A stretch of DNA of 64,000 nucleotides from Choristoneura fumiferana (taxonomy: Eukaryota > Arthropoda > Insecta > Lepidoptera > Tortricidae). The stretch spans positions 15,831,331 through 15,895,330 of the forward strand of contig NC_133478.1 of NCBI RefSeq assembly GCF_025370935.1, written 5' to 3'. The notes below the pieces were generated by a model. It was not told the DNA's origin. It made no database searches and saw only the letters and a list, made by a program, of their open reading frames with translations. A program made the translations under genes and the position numbers. Every line of letters begins with the position of its first letter. Position 1 is the first letter of the stretch. Positions 52,120 to 62,224 of the stretch are shown here, piece by piece.

Positions 52120-52132
52120 CTTGAAGGATTAA
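51999..52132 (-). CDS. Rh50: Rh50 exon with start codon (coding exon 1)
   Basis: The ATG is at 52119-52117; bases 52120-52132 are the last 13 bases of the 5' UTR. The acceptor at 52133-52135 (cag) follows a T-rich tract; the donor gtaagtaa begins at 51998. It encodes MVPKLAARMKYAPVIVFQF and continues through the first membrane span (about residues 12-29) to FVRYNGDKDVKLR. The YFVFVRY block matches the end of TM1 in Rh glycoproteins. It ends in phase 1 with a G that is completed by GC of exon 2. The next in-frame ATG (residue 9) is also possible, but the first is the simplest choice. Confidence 0.93.
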
Positions 52133-52337
52133 CTGAAAAAAATAAAAGATTTTTTCATTTTCGGTTTGTAGGTATAGTCCATCCAGAAAGTGCTTTTAAT
52201 GACAGTTCCTATTTCAGAAATAAAACAATGAGGTTGATTGTCATATTGAGTTGTGAGTGAAAGTAGGCTTTGACGTTTTAAGCGCTACAAATGACATTAA
52301 ACCTTAGGGCGGTAAACTGATTTCTTGGTCGACTATA

Positions 52338-52512
52338 CATTTCACTCTTCGGCGTGGAGAGTAAGACAGCCGGTGAAATTACTGGCATTTGAGGTATCCC
52401 ATCTGAGGCCTCTTGGTTGGCAACGCAAGTTGCAGATGTTTATGGACGGTGGTGATCTCTTACCATCAGGAGACCCACTTGGTTCCCATCCAGTCGAATA
52501 TAAATAAAAGTA
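52338..52512 (+). mobile_element. Repeat family L copy
   Basis: cggcgtggagagtaagacag, ggtatcccatctgaggcctc and ttaccatcaggagacccact, ending tccagtcgaatataaataaa. It lies in the 5' UTR intron, about 200 bases from exon 1. Confidence 0.75.
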
Positions 52513-52642
52513 CCCAAGTGTAAAAAAAACTAACTAACTTATTCCAAGCCTAATATAATGACCTATATATTTACATATATCGGCCAGATCGCCGTTATTG
52601 AGCCATCTGTCACAGTTAAATGTAATCAAAACAACACGTTGT

Positions 52643-53060
52643 ACAGTCGCCTACATTAATATCTGCTAAAGTGGAGCGTGCAAAAATATCGGACAAGTCC
52701 TACCAGCCTAGAAATAGAGTATCAGATATTTTATGCACGCTTTGTTGTGTCAGATGTTGGTGCTAGTGACTGGTACAATGGCACTGATATTTATGCACGC
52801 ATTGCTGTGCTGACACACCAACTGATCTGAATGTTGGTGCGAGTGACTGGTACAATGGCACTGATATTTATGCACGCTTTGTTGTGTCAGATGTTGGTGC
52901 TAGTGACTGGTACAATGGCGCTGATATTTATGCACGCTTTGCTGTGTCAGATGTTGGTGCTAGTGACTGGTACAATGGCGCTGATATTTATGCACGCTTT
53001 GCTGTGTCAGATGTTGGTGCTAGTGACTGGTACAATGGCGCTGATATTTATGCACGCTTT
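52643..53060. repeat. MITE family D expanded into a 60-bp minisatellite
   Basis: 52643-52771 is a MITE family D copy (gtacagtcgcctacattaat ... ggtgctagtgactggtac). After it, units of ctgatatttatgcacgcttt, gctgtgtcagatgttggtgc, tagtgactggtacaatggcg repeat: an 80-base variant (52781-52860), then exact 60-base spacing at 52861, 52921, 52981 and a partial unit at 53041. Period 60 gives repetitive ORFs that are not genes. Confidence 0.9.
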
Positions 53061-53345
53061 TATGCATGTTTTTATAATAAAATTCCAAAAAATATTATAA
53101 ATGAAACAAATACAAAATTCAGATCTATTGTCAAGAAGACATTAATATCTAGGGCGTATTATAAAGTTAATGATTATATCATGGACAGGGATATTTGGAA
53201 ATAATTCCGATCCGCATTAGCGGATTCTTCTCAACAGAGGTTTTTCCGAACCGGTGGTAGATTTTTTTTGACATTCATAAGTGCTTGTTATAGCTTAAAT
53301 TGAATAAAAATATTTTAACTTTGACTTTGACTTTGACTTTGATGG
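53060..53345 (+). pseudogene. Family J LINE tail with internal deletion
   Basis: The frame reads CFYNKIPKNIINETNTKFRS, then KKTLISRAYYKVNDYIMDRD and IWK before a stop, the C-terminus of a CR1/jockey-like ORF2. The UTR jumps from ccgcattagc to ggattcttctcaacagag, lacking about 150 bases present at 40085-40415. TTTGAC tail at the end. Confidence 0.8.
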
Positions 53346-53542
53346 CTTTGCTCTAGAACATCCGGTGGTCAAATCTACTGGTCAATAGTAACTCACCAAG
53401 CTAGTATTAAATACAATTCTATAAGAGCTAAAATTATTAAAATTATTTTTAATCAATGTGCTAACAAAAAATAAAATACAATGTCGCCTCTTCAAGTTTC
53501 GACGAAAAATTCACGTAAAAATATCATAATTTTGTTAACTTA

Positions 53543-54049
53543 TTAAGGGCCCCATATACGGTACGATGCGTCTGTACGATCCGTCGCTTCAGACCGATCG
53601 AAACGACGAATCGATAGTGTATGTCAAGATAGTTAACGATTTACTTCATCGAAGACGATGTCGGAAATCGCAACAAAAACCCAATATCGTAACGATTACG
53701 CAACGAATCGACAGTGTATGGCTCTTTACGATCAACAATTCGATTTTGTTTTACTCTAAAATACAAAAAAAAAACCTTCCTGGGGTCGGCAATTAGTTAA
53801 AAGCAGGGTCCGAGAATGCTGTTTAAAATTAAACATAGGTAGGTAAGGAAAAGAAGTTAATTTTCCATTGTATGGGGTACGTATTGAATTATTTGAACAC
53901 GTCTTTATCCTTCAGTTTCAAACAAGTAAATGATCGATCGTTACGACCAATCGTTTCGTGTATGGGAGTCATTTTTGATGCGATCAATCGTCACGATTTT
54001 CATCAGATCGATCGTACAGACAAATCGTACCGTATATGGGACCCTTTAG
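53543..54049. repeat. 500-bp foldback element with subterminal CGAT motifs
   Basis: taagggccccatatacggta, cgatgcgtctgtacgat at the left and atcgatcgtacagacaaatc, gtaccgtatatgggaccctt at the right are inverted. The body holds many cgat/atcg words on both sides of an AT-rich centre (53740-53870). ORFs inside are short. Confidence 0.8.
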
Positions 54050-54714
54050 TTGCCATGACTTGGTAGTTACCAAAAGTTCAAGTAATGGGCAAAACATGCT
54101 TACGTTATATGCAAAACAATACCGTTTGGTAAAAGTAATGGCAATAATCTTACGTGACATGGCGATAGATTATCTTTGACGTGATTCTTTTATTTATTTG
54201 AATCAGCGCTTCTCCAATAAAGGGCTCCTAAATAATCCCAAATTACTCAATTACTCGTACTATGTGCGACAAATCCTATTAACATCGACATGGCATCTGG
54301 CATCAATCAGTCATGTTGTGTCAACAGAAAACAAATGCGTGTAGTACTCCAATAAAAAAAACATGAAACCATGAAGGATTCATATTTCTTTTCATAAATT
54401 TATGGGCTTTTAACTCATTGCGTTTTTAAACGCTCCGTCGACGCGCGTTTATACATAGAAATCTACTTAAATTATTATACTAAATAACCAAGACTGCGCC
54501 AGGACCTAATTAATTTAGGAAAAACAAAAAATAATAAGGCTCTTATCTACGAGCATTGGTTATGTGAGATGGTTATGTATGAATAACAAGGGAATAATAA
54601 CTAGCGGACCACATTTCTAATGAGTTTAAAGCTCCTGATCGATATCAAATAAATTGGTTATAATTATAAATATCATGGGACACTTGACCTCAATAAACCT
54701 AGTCCCAAACTAAG

Positions 54715-54906
54715 CAAAGCTTGTACATACTATAGATGCTAGGTAACGGATGAACATACTTATATAGATAAATACATATTAAACATCCAAGACCCGAGAA
54801 CAAACATTCGTATTATTCATACAAATATCTGCCCCGGCCGGGGATCGAACCCAGGACCTCAAGCTTCGTAGTCAGGTTCTCTAATCACTTGGCCATCCGG
54901 TTGTCA
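54715..54906 (-). mobile_element. SINE family 2, near full length
   Basis: The minus-strand head reads ggatggccaagtgattagag, then cctgggttcgatccccggcc; the tail contains aatacgaatgtttgttctcg. Best-preserved Pol III boxes of this family in the window. Confidence 0.8.
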
Positions 54907-54977
54907 AACATCCATCCAGCAAACTGTGCAAGGCTACACACCACATCACACTAGAACCCGAGCATTAGTCAAATCTG

Positions 54978-55438
54978 GCCCTATACCACGAAGTGCAAAA
55001 CTCGAACTTCGTATGTTGCCGTCCCGCTGACGCTTATGTAATTTAATAATAATAATAATATTCATTTATTTCAAGCAACATGACTCATAGAAAATATAAA
55101 AAGAAAAGAGAAAGAAAAAATAAAAAAAATTAACATGTCAACAGAATTATTTACAATTTAATTTATTCTTACATGTCTATCGCAACAATGACGTACATAT
55201 GGACAATCTACTTTATCAGCCATCATATTTAGGACAACGTTAGTGCTGGCACGCACCCTGCGCATTAGAGCGGCGCAGCGCGCGCGCATGGTCGCGGGGA
55301 AATCCGCCACTCGCGCCTCCGCGAACATGCCCGACGCGCTGCAGCAGCGAGGCAGCCCCAAACATACATAACATTAATACGCGAGTGAAAGGGACGGTGC
55401 GATACGAACTCCGATCGAGTTTCGTAGTAGCCCCTCTG
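54978..55438. repeat. MITE family A split by a LINE
   Basis: The left half 54978-55046 (cgaagtgcaaaactcgaact, ccgctgacgcttatgtaatt) and right half 55376-55438 (gcgagtgaaagggacggtgc, cgagtttcgtagtagcccc) together make one MITE of family A. The 330 bases between belong to a LINE in minus orientation. Confidence 0.8.
55047..55375 (-). pseudogene. 5'-truncated LINE: ORF2 C-terminal 65 residues
   Basis: The minus frame 55361-55158 reads CSASGMFAEARVADFPATMR, then RRVRASTNVVLNMMADKVDC and a stop. This C-terminal block (SASGMFAEA..DF...MR) recurs in lepidopteran reverse transcriptase-like proteins. The 3' side carries an A-rich UTR (tttctttctctttt on minus) and a TATTATTATT tract at the insertion edge (55047-55060). 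Confidence 0.8.
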
Positions 55439-55629
55439 CGCTGACCCGGTGTTCAGTAGAAGCACACGAGCACGCTGTATAATATTTTCGCTCCATGAAT
55501 TCCGTCTTCCGCTTCAAGTGTTCTTTACGATTCAAGGAGCAACCTGAGTAACGGGTGTTTTAGCGTCACGTGTTTTTCAAACATGCTAACGGAGGTAAAA
55601 GGTTGTTACCCACATTTTTATTAACTGAT

Positions 55630-56095
55630 ATAGTGAATCGGAATGAATGAATGAAAAAAGTTTATTCGACACACACATGATACGCATAAAAATTACAACA
55701 AATACTGATCAAAACGAATCCAAACACGATATATCTGCTATGGTTTTTTCAAGAGTGTACCAACTAGTGTTCTGGATATCCTGGCTGCAGCATCAGGCCA
55801 AGAATTCCATAATCTTGCATAGTTATAAAGCATACATGGGTGTTTCAAATTTTAGGTCCCACATATGTTTGAAAAGTAAAGTAAATACCCATTATGCGTC
55901 TAAGATTCCTACCGCAACGAACAAAAGAGCTGATGATCTTGAAACGGCTGAATTGATTTTAATAAAACAGAACCATCGCTAGAAAACCTGCTTTAGAAAT
56001 AAAAATAAAACGCATTCAAATCGGTTCACCTATTTAAGAGCTACGGTGCCACAGACAGACACACCCCTCTTTTTCTGTCGGGGGTTAAAAATAGT
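55630..56095. mobile_element. Two adjoining LINE/SINE-like 3' ends
   Basis: A (GAAT)n start with aaaaaagtttattcgacaca looks like a minus-strand LINE tail. From 55850, gaacaaaagagctgatgatc, aatcggttcacctatttaag and tctgtcgggggttaaaaata form a common lepidopteran repeat end in plus orientation. The 111-codon ORF (55647-55982) crosses both parts and is not credible as a gene. Confidence 0.5.
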
Positions 56096-56371
56096 AAAAA
56101 TACAAAAATTAAATTTTAACATTTTGTGTTGGCTGTATTTGCATTGCCATAATATTATTATAACTACATGTCTGAAGTGAAAAATGCGTGTTGTTAAAAT
56201 TTGACTTGCATCAAACGAATGTTGCAAGTTGAATAAAAAAACTTGTAAAAGTAAAGATTATGCGCCAGAAATCAATAAGCAAGACATTGAAACATTTTTT
56301 TTACGGCATCACAGTAATCTGGTTGAGTATGAGAATTTTTGAGAAAGTCACTAAACCTGCTTTTATTTTAT

Positions 56372-56482
56372 TTTTATTTTTTATTTGACTGGATGGCAAA
56401 AGAGCAAGTGGGTCTCCTGATGGTAAGAGATCACCACCGCCCAAAAACATCTGCAACACCAGGGACATTGCAGACGCTCGAG
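56372..56482 (-). mobile_element. Repeat family L, minus-strand fragment
   Basis: tttatttgactggatggcaa, agtgggtctcctgatggtaa and aacatctgcaacaccaggg are the complement of the family 3' end. Confidence 0.75.
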
Positions 56483-56937
56483 ATATTTAAAATAGCTAAT
56501 ACAGAGATATAAACTAGAGACGTTTTTCCTAAATTTGCGCTCACAATCTCGCGATAACTTTAAAACTAGTAAAAACCCCCTTAATTTCTAAAAAGCGCGA
56601 GGCTTTTGGAATAAAAATTGTTTCTAAGAAAATACCTAATACTTATCAAGAAACTACATTGTTTGTTTAGGTGAGCCGGTGATAGCGTGGAAATATTTAA
56701 CGCCTCGCGTGCGTCCCTCCATTTCATTGCCTGGTAAATAAACCAACCAGCTAAATTACGTTTTTTTCCGCCCTACCAGTGTTCGTGGTTGCTTCAACAG
56801 ATGTCAAAACTATGTATGTTTCGACTGCGATATTATTATGGCTTTCTCCTGTTTATTACAAATATTTTGACAGCTTGCTCGTAAGTTAGTGGAATTATGT
56901 TTGTATGGCGTGAAGGTTCTCGCTTTGCACATTTGAT

Positions 56938-57237
56938 TAAAAAAAACGGCCAAGTGCGAGTCGGACTCGCGCACGAAGGGTTCCGTACCATTATTTATAC
57001 AACATTAGACATTAGAAAAAAGACACGATTGTTGTACGGGAGCCCCCCTTAAATATTTATTTTATTCTGTTTTTGGTATTTGCTGTTATAGCGGCCACAG
57101 TTATACATAATCTGTGAAAATTTCAACTAACTATCACGGTTCATGAGATACAGTCTAGAGACAGACGGACAGGCGGACGGACAGCGAAGTCTTAGTTAAA
57201 GGGTTTCCGTTTTACCCTTTGGGTACGGAACCCTAAA
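56938..57237 (+). repeat. Family C repeat, short copy
   Basis: aaaaacggccaagtgcgagt, ggactcgcgcacgaagggtt, then ggacaggcggacggacagcg and tttgggtacggaaccctaaa. About half the length of 17171-17843. Confidence 0.8.
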
Positions 57238-57485
57238 AAGCACAGAAATAGCTAGCTTTTCTGACGGATATTTAATTCATTATTAACATCATTCCAGTCT
57301 ATATAAGTATGTCCCAATGCTGGGCTCTCGGAGACCAGTGCGGACTGGAAACTCACACATGAACATGAAATTGAATGAGGGCCAAAAGACAGGCGAATAA
57401 TCGCTAGATGGCGTTAGTATCGTGAGTTTTTTTGAGGGGTTAAGTCTTACACAATTTAAGGTTACGTAGAACATTTTATGTTGAC

Positions 57486-57775
57486 AACTCAAAGTCAAAG
57501 TCAAAGTCAAAATATCTTTATTCAATTTAGGCTATAACAAGCACTTATGAATGTCAAAAAAAATCTACCACCGGTTCGGAAAAACCTCTGCTGAGAAGAA
57601 TCCGGCAAGAAACTCAACGAGGTATATATATATTTTTTTAAAACAGATTTACAATATTATTAAATGATATGTATACATCACAAGTATTTAACACAACTTT
57701 ATTTTTAACACAGTAGGTTCGCTATTTGAAGGGATCGCTAATGCGGATCGGAATTATTTCCAAATATCCCATATA
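57486..57775 (-). mobile_element. Family J LINE 3' end, minus strand
   Basis: Starts with the (GTCAAA)n complement of the TTTGAC tail, then ctaccaccggttcggaaaaa, gaagaatccggcaagaaact, ending ttatttccaaatatccc. Almost identical to 40085-40415, so a young insertion. Confidence 0.85.
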
Positions 57776-58122
57776 TATAACTGAACTATTAAACGCCAAC
57801 CTGCCTGTTTAGTTTTTGGTTTTCATACCCGCATGTTTTTTTTTATAATTATGAGAAACATTTAGTAAATTATCCTGGCTTATTATCATAATTATCATAA
57901 ACCAGTGCAGATGTTTTCTTTGTCAATATTATAATGTGGTTAGATAACAGCTATTACCTCATTCGGTTGCTTATTACTGATATGATAACACACGGAGTGC
58001 CGGTTTTACTTTTATTTTATGACTATTAAATCATAGCTCGTTATGAGATAAAACTTGAAAAATTATTAACGAATGTTCTACTTCAAAAACTGCTAAGCAG
58101 ACATGACACCCTCCATTTCAGT

Positions 58123-58215
58123 CTACTTGTGACTACGGCCACTGTAATGTGGTCGAAACATCGAGGTAAATATTAGGTACTCGTGTGTTTAGAATGATAA
58201 GTCCCGTTTATGGTA
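58123..58215. repeat. Family H half copy
   Basis: ctacttgtgactacggccac, tgtaatgtggtcgaaacatc and gaatgataagtcccg correspond to the right half of 46872-47085. Confidence 0.6.
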
Positions 58216-58254
58216 TTTAAGTATTTAATTATTCAGCCTTATATTAAATATAAT

Positions 58255-58370
58255 GACCCGGATAACTCACGTCTTAAATCGAGTTTAGCTCGACATTTTT
58301 CGGGCTAATCCGTAGCCCTTCGTCTTCGGAGCAACGCGACTCAGCGCCTGCTGCAACACGCGCATCCCTT
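58255..58370. repeat. Foldback family I, left half only
   Basis: tgacccggataactcacgtc, ttaaatcgagtttagctcga, then cgaagggctacgg-type text in inverted order (tccgtagcccttcgtcttcg). The right outer arm is missing. Confidence 0.7.
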
Positions 58371-58834
58371 ATGCAGCCTTATTGTTTTTTACCCGATTGC
58401 CTAAATTATTTTCTTTTATATGTACATAATATGTACGTATGTATGAATGTTTATTTTATTTTGGTTCTTTCTGTGGCCTGAACGGCTGATTGGATTTCAA
58501 ACAGACAAGCAGTCAGGTGTTTTGTTTTTAACGTATATTGTAGAAACAGTGATAAAAGAAAAGTTCTTACTTGATTCACAACACATTATACGATTCGAAA
58601 TAAGTTTCGAATCTGATTAAAGAACTTCCACCATTTAAAGTTCATTGGCAATCGAGCATCGATAAAATTACCAGTCCGTTGCGGTTTCAAATTTAATCTA
58701 GACGACTATTTGAGTCAGACCGGTCATTATGCAATTGACTGCACGCCATTTAATGAAAATTTTAGATTTAATGCCAGTTTGCTAGTTGAAAATGTAATAA
58801 TTTATAGTTATAGTTGAAAATGTATTAATTAATT

Positions 58835-59005
58835 ATCGCCACGCTTGGCAAGCAAGCGGGTTGGCGAGTGCAGTTTAAATACTATATAGGATATTTGGTT
58901 GGCAAGAAGGCGTGCTGTCCATCTTCTGGTACCTATAGGGTATCTGGTAACGGGGGAAGCGTGTGTCCAACAGTGGACGCTCTACGGTTAAGTATGATGA
59001 TGATG
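58835..59005 (+). pseudogene. Decayed LINE ORF2 tail with GAT tract
   Basis: gtgtccaacagtggacgctc, then aagtatgatgatgatgta resembles the end of the 38764 and 63391 LINE tails; the upstream part is too diverged to read. Confidence 0.45.
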
Positions 59006-59192
59006 TATTATTTTAGTTCCCATGTTATTGTTATTTTAAGGAATACAACGAGAACTTGGAAATGTATGTTTCGAAAAACTTTTACAAAGATTTAGACGTA
59101 GTTTATTGACAGGAGTTGGCAAAGTGAAAATATGACTCACACTTGCATTGTATTATTATCTGCGTATAGGTTAACATTTTTGTTCGTTTTTA

Positions 59193-59280
59193 TTACCTAA
59201 AATTGCTAAAAGTGGCTCCGAAGCGGTAACGTTTCGTGTGCTCTGCCTACCCCATTTGGGAATACAGGCGTGATTTTTAT
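59193..59280 (+). mobile_element. LINE 3'-end fragment shared with 46321
   Basis: cctaaaattgctaaaagtgg, gaagcggtaacgtttcgtgt and aatacaggcgtgattttt match the other copy. Confidence 0.55.
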
Positions 59281-59596
59281 GTATGTATGTATTACCGAAA
59301 ACAACTATTTAATAGATACGACATACCTATCTCAGAATATTACGGGTAATGAAGATAAAAAATACACTTACATATATTTTTATTATGTTTAAGTTTTGTT
59401 TGCAACTTTACTATATCTTATAATTATTTACGTCATTATACTGAAATAGAATTTGCTTCCATCGTCTTTATTTCCAGATCGGTAGAACAAGTACAAGCTA
59501 GAGCTCTTCAAGAATACAGTGAATTGGCTGTTACTAAACAACTGAGATACAACTTTGGCCTCATTTGTACTTTTCATCAGATGATATAGGGGAGGA

Positions 59597-59890
59597 TTAC
59601 GGATCAGTTTTATGTAAAGCAAAAAGGATATAATTATTTCTCATTAAACATTTCAAATTTTGGAACCAAAATAAGCCAGTAGATATAGAAAATACGTAAA
59701 AGAATATGATTTGTGCTGCTCCACCGGCAACCTTTCCCGTATTGGTGTCATAACTCGCGTCATTATTTGGAGAGCGTATGGTGCTGTTCGTCGATAACGA
59801 ATTAGAATGATCATCTTCTTCAAGCGAATTTTCATCACCAATTTTTTTGTCAAGTTCTCGAATATTTCTTCTCTGGTTTGTGATTCTCAC
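59597..59890 (-). other. Unrecognised open frame, 98 codons, no ATG at its start
   Basis: Minus-strand open frame from a GTG at 59890 with RRNIRELDKKIGDENSLEED, a Ser/Asn-rich middle and a hydrophobic end (QIIFFYVFSISTGLFWFQN, possible membrane segment). No copy elsewhere in the window and no domain recognised. It could be a transposon or pseudogene fragment, or chance. A second minus frame (59853-59653) overlaps it. Confidence 0.15.
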
Positions 59891-59899
59891 CCAAACTAT

Positions 59900-61110
59900 G
59901 CTTTCCTTTTAAAGTTTTATTACTACTAAACAGACGTTTAGTGAATAAGTGTTACGAGCACTATTAAAAGAACTGCTTTATAGTCTAACAGATTTTTATG
60001 GGTACAGTTTCAATTTTAAGTGACAAATTTAACAAGAGCTGGTTTTTGAATTCTATCTAATTTTAAGGAATATTGACAGAAGTTGTGATTGTTCATATCG
60101 CACAGTAATGGCCAAGTCAATCAGACGAATAAGCAAAAAAAAAAAAATAGAAATATCGACTTCGGAAACGGGTCGCCACTACCCCCTGCTTTTAATTAGA
60201 GTTTTCCAGCAAATACGTAGTAATTTGTCTCGTTTTACTGTGCTTTCTTTCCAATGTTAATACGCAGAGAATTGTCTTCAGTAGTTACTCATTATTGGTA
60301 CCAATTTATGATGCATTGTCATTCATCCGATCAACTAGAAACGGTTGGTTTTAAAGTTCAATACTATTGTGTTATTTTTAACCTAATCAAGGTTTACTAA
60401 GTGAGTTCTTATTTTTTTTTTAATGAGATGTATACTTTTTATTACATAAAAAGCCAGTTTTACAATCTTTGTGAAGTTCCTTTAAGACGAATGTATGTCA
60501 TGCTTCACAGTTTCATCATCATCTCAATCAGTCAATTTAATGTGAAGAATTTAGGTACAGTACATAGGTGTTAAATAATCGCACTGTTATTATAAAGTCC
60601 TTTCTGCTGGTAAAAAGCTTCCTGTCAGAATGAAATAGCTCGGGCTTAAGTTCCTAAATCCTTATTTAATTATAATTTTATCGCCGAGACTTATTCTGAT
60701 GTTGTGGTCAAAATATATTAAATATGAATAAAGTCGTCGGAGTAGCCGTCTGCATAACTCAATAATTTAAATATATTTAACAGATCAAATGTTTATATTT
60801 TTGATATACACGCCCAAAAGGGTAATTCTATCTACCCATTTACTCCCACATTGAGATTGAAACTTAGTTTCCTCGAAAAAACGATTATTCGTACATGAAA
60901 TGACTGCTAAGTAATACTACGTCAAATAAGACTTAATTCTCTTCATCATTACATTACGCTGGTCAGTTTCAGTTATCTTTAATATTACTCATACTTAAAA
61001 AGTATTTTAAAACCGACCGCGCCCACAACCATTAAAAAAAAAACAAGCGAGCGCTAATTACCCAAACAATTGCCCACGATATAAAAATAGACAAAAAACA
61101 AACGACTCTT
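59900..61110. other. Unassigned intronic stretch next to the putative first exon
   Basis: Repeat-poor by eye and without recognisable ORFs. As the part of the first intron nearest the promoter it is the likeliest place for regulatory sequence, but no specific site could be named. Confidence 0.3.
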
Positions 61111-61117
61111 TACTCAC

Positions 61118-61205
61118 CTCGTGATACGTCTGAAAACACCCGCGATACGAATCAACTCCCGCGCTTGTCTACAACCGAGCCCCCATCTGCATCAAACTCG
61201 GCTGT
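61118..61205 (-). other. Rh50: Probable 5' untranslated first exon of Rh50
   Basis: A strong donor (exon ...cacgag, intron gtgagtaaag) lies at 61118/61117 on the minus strand, and exon 1 at 52132 needs an upstream untranslated exon because an acceptor with a T-rich tract sits just before its ATG. The candidate exon has no long ORF, and its sequence is less AT-rich than its surroundings and free of recognised repeats. The 5' limit at about 61205 is a guess from a TATA-like element upstream. The pairing of this donor with the acceptor at 52133 is inference. Confidence 0.45.
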
Positions 61206-61235
61206 CAGTCATACACAAACAGTATTATACTGACA
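61195..61235 (-). promoter_or_regulatory. Possible core promoter (TATA-like) of Rh50
   Basis: Reading the minus strand, TATAATA occurs at 61229-61223, about 25-30 bases before the assumed start of the candidate first exon. No strong arthropod initiator was recognised at the expected distance. Position and composition fit, but such AT motifs are common here. Confidence 0.22.
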
Positions 61236-61674
61236 AAACCAACAGCGCATGATACCACGCGAATGTTTATCAGTATCACCACTTTTCTTCTTACCCGGGT
61301 TGCGATGTAGACAGAAGTACACACAGAGAGGTAGGACAGCTGGGGACACTTATCGCCTATTTAGCGTATCGAGCGCCCTTGCTATTGAGAATTTTGTATG
61401 AGGACTGGTGGGATCAGAAGTGCATTGGTTTTCGCCTTTTATCATGTCCGCAACAAAAGGTAGGGAAAAAAGGGTCTAATTTCACCCGATTCTATTGGCC
61501 AGATTGATTTAAAATTAGGAAAATACGAATGTGCAGTTTGAATCAATACATTATAAGTAAAACCAATAAAAAATAGTCAGCATAAAAACTCTGGGCAAAA
61601 ATTAGCACGCAAAGAAATAATTTAAGTTGTAAAAAATCCAATCAGAACAATGCAAATTTTTGATAGCATGAAGT

Positions 61675-61985
61675 ATCATCATCATCCCAGCCGATATACG
61701 TCCCACAGCTGGGCACATGCCTCCGCTCAGAACAAGAGGGCTTGGGCCGTAGTTCCCACGCGGGCCCAGTGCGGATTGGGAACTTCACACGCACCAAAGA
61801 ATTGCTTCGCAGGAATGTGCAGGTTTCCTCACGATGTTTTCCTTCACCGCAAAGCTCGTGGTAAATTTGAAATGTAATTCCGCACATGAATTTCTAAAAA
61901 CTCAGAGGTGCGAGCCGGGGCTTGAACCCACGACCCTCTGCTTGAGAGGCGATAGGTCAAACCACTAGGCCGCCACGGCTTCTCA
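61675..61985 (-). mobile_element. SINE family 1, near full length
   Basis: Minus strand; from catcatcatcccagccgata to gaggcgataggtcaaaccac, taggccgccacggcttc. Both Pol III boxes are readable on the minus strand (ggttcaagcccc; tggcggcctagtgg). It lies about 440 bases upstream of the putative promoter. Confidence 0.9.
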
Positions 61986-62062
61986 TGAAGCATAAGACCT
62001 ATTTTTTGTATCAGGCACTCGGGCACACGTAAGGTTACCTATTAGATGGAACGACCAAATAA

Positions 62063-62220
62063 AAGCATCCATGGATGGTCTCTTGCATGGATGGTCTCTT
62101 GCATGGATGGTCTCTTGCATGGATGGTCTCTTGCATGGATGGTCTCTTGCATGGATGGTCTCTTGCATGGATGGTCTCTTGCATGGATGGTCTCTTGCAT
62201 GGATGGTCTCTTGCATGCAT
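62063..62220. repeat. 16-bp minisatellite, nine units
   Basis: The unit gcatggatggtctctt is repeated nine times without change. Because 16 is not divisible by 3, each strand reads through three units per 16-residue peptide period (HARDHPCKRPSMQETI on minus), giving open frames in most phases. Not a gene. Confidence 0.97.
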
Positions 62221-62224
62221 GCAC

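Noticed and set aside
52781..53060. Repeat protein encoded by 60-base units (plus strand)
   Set aside because: Two overlapping frames are equally open, and the units derive from a MITE end; no start or promoter context.
54840..54900. tRNA gene on the minus strand
   Set aside because: Pol III A and B boxes are present, but no acceptor stem closes and the same head occurs at other SINE copies.
55647..55982. Plus-strand ORF of 111 codons
   Set aside because: It crosses the junction of two transposon 3' ends; no domain.
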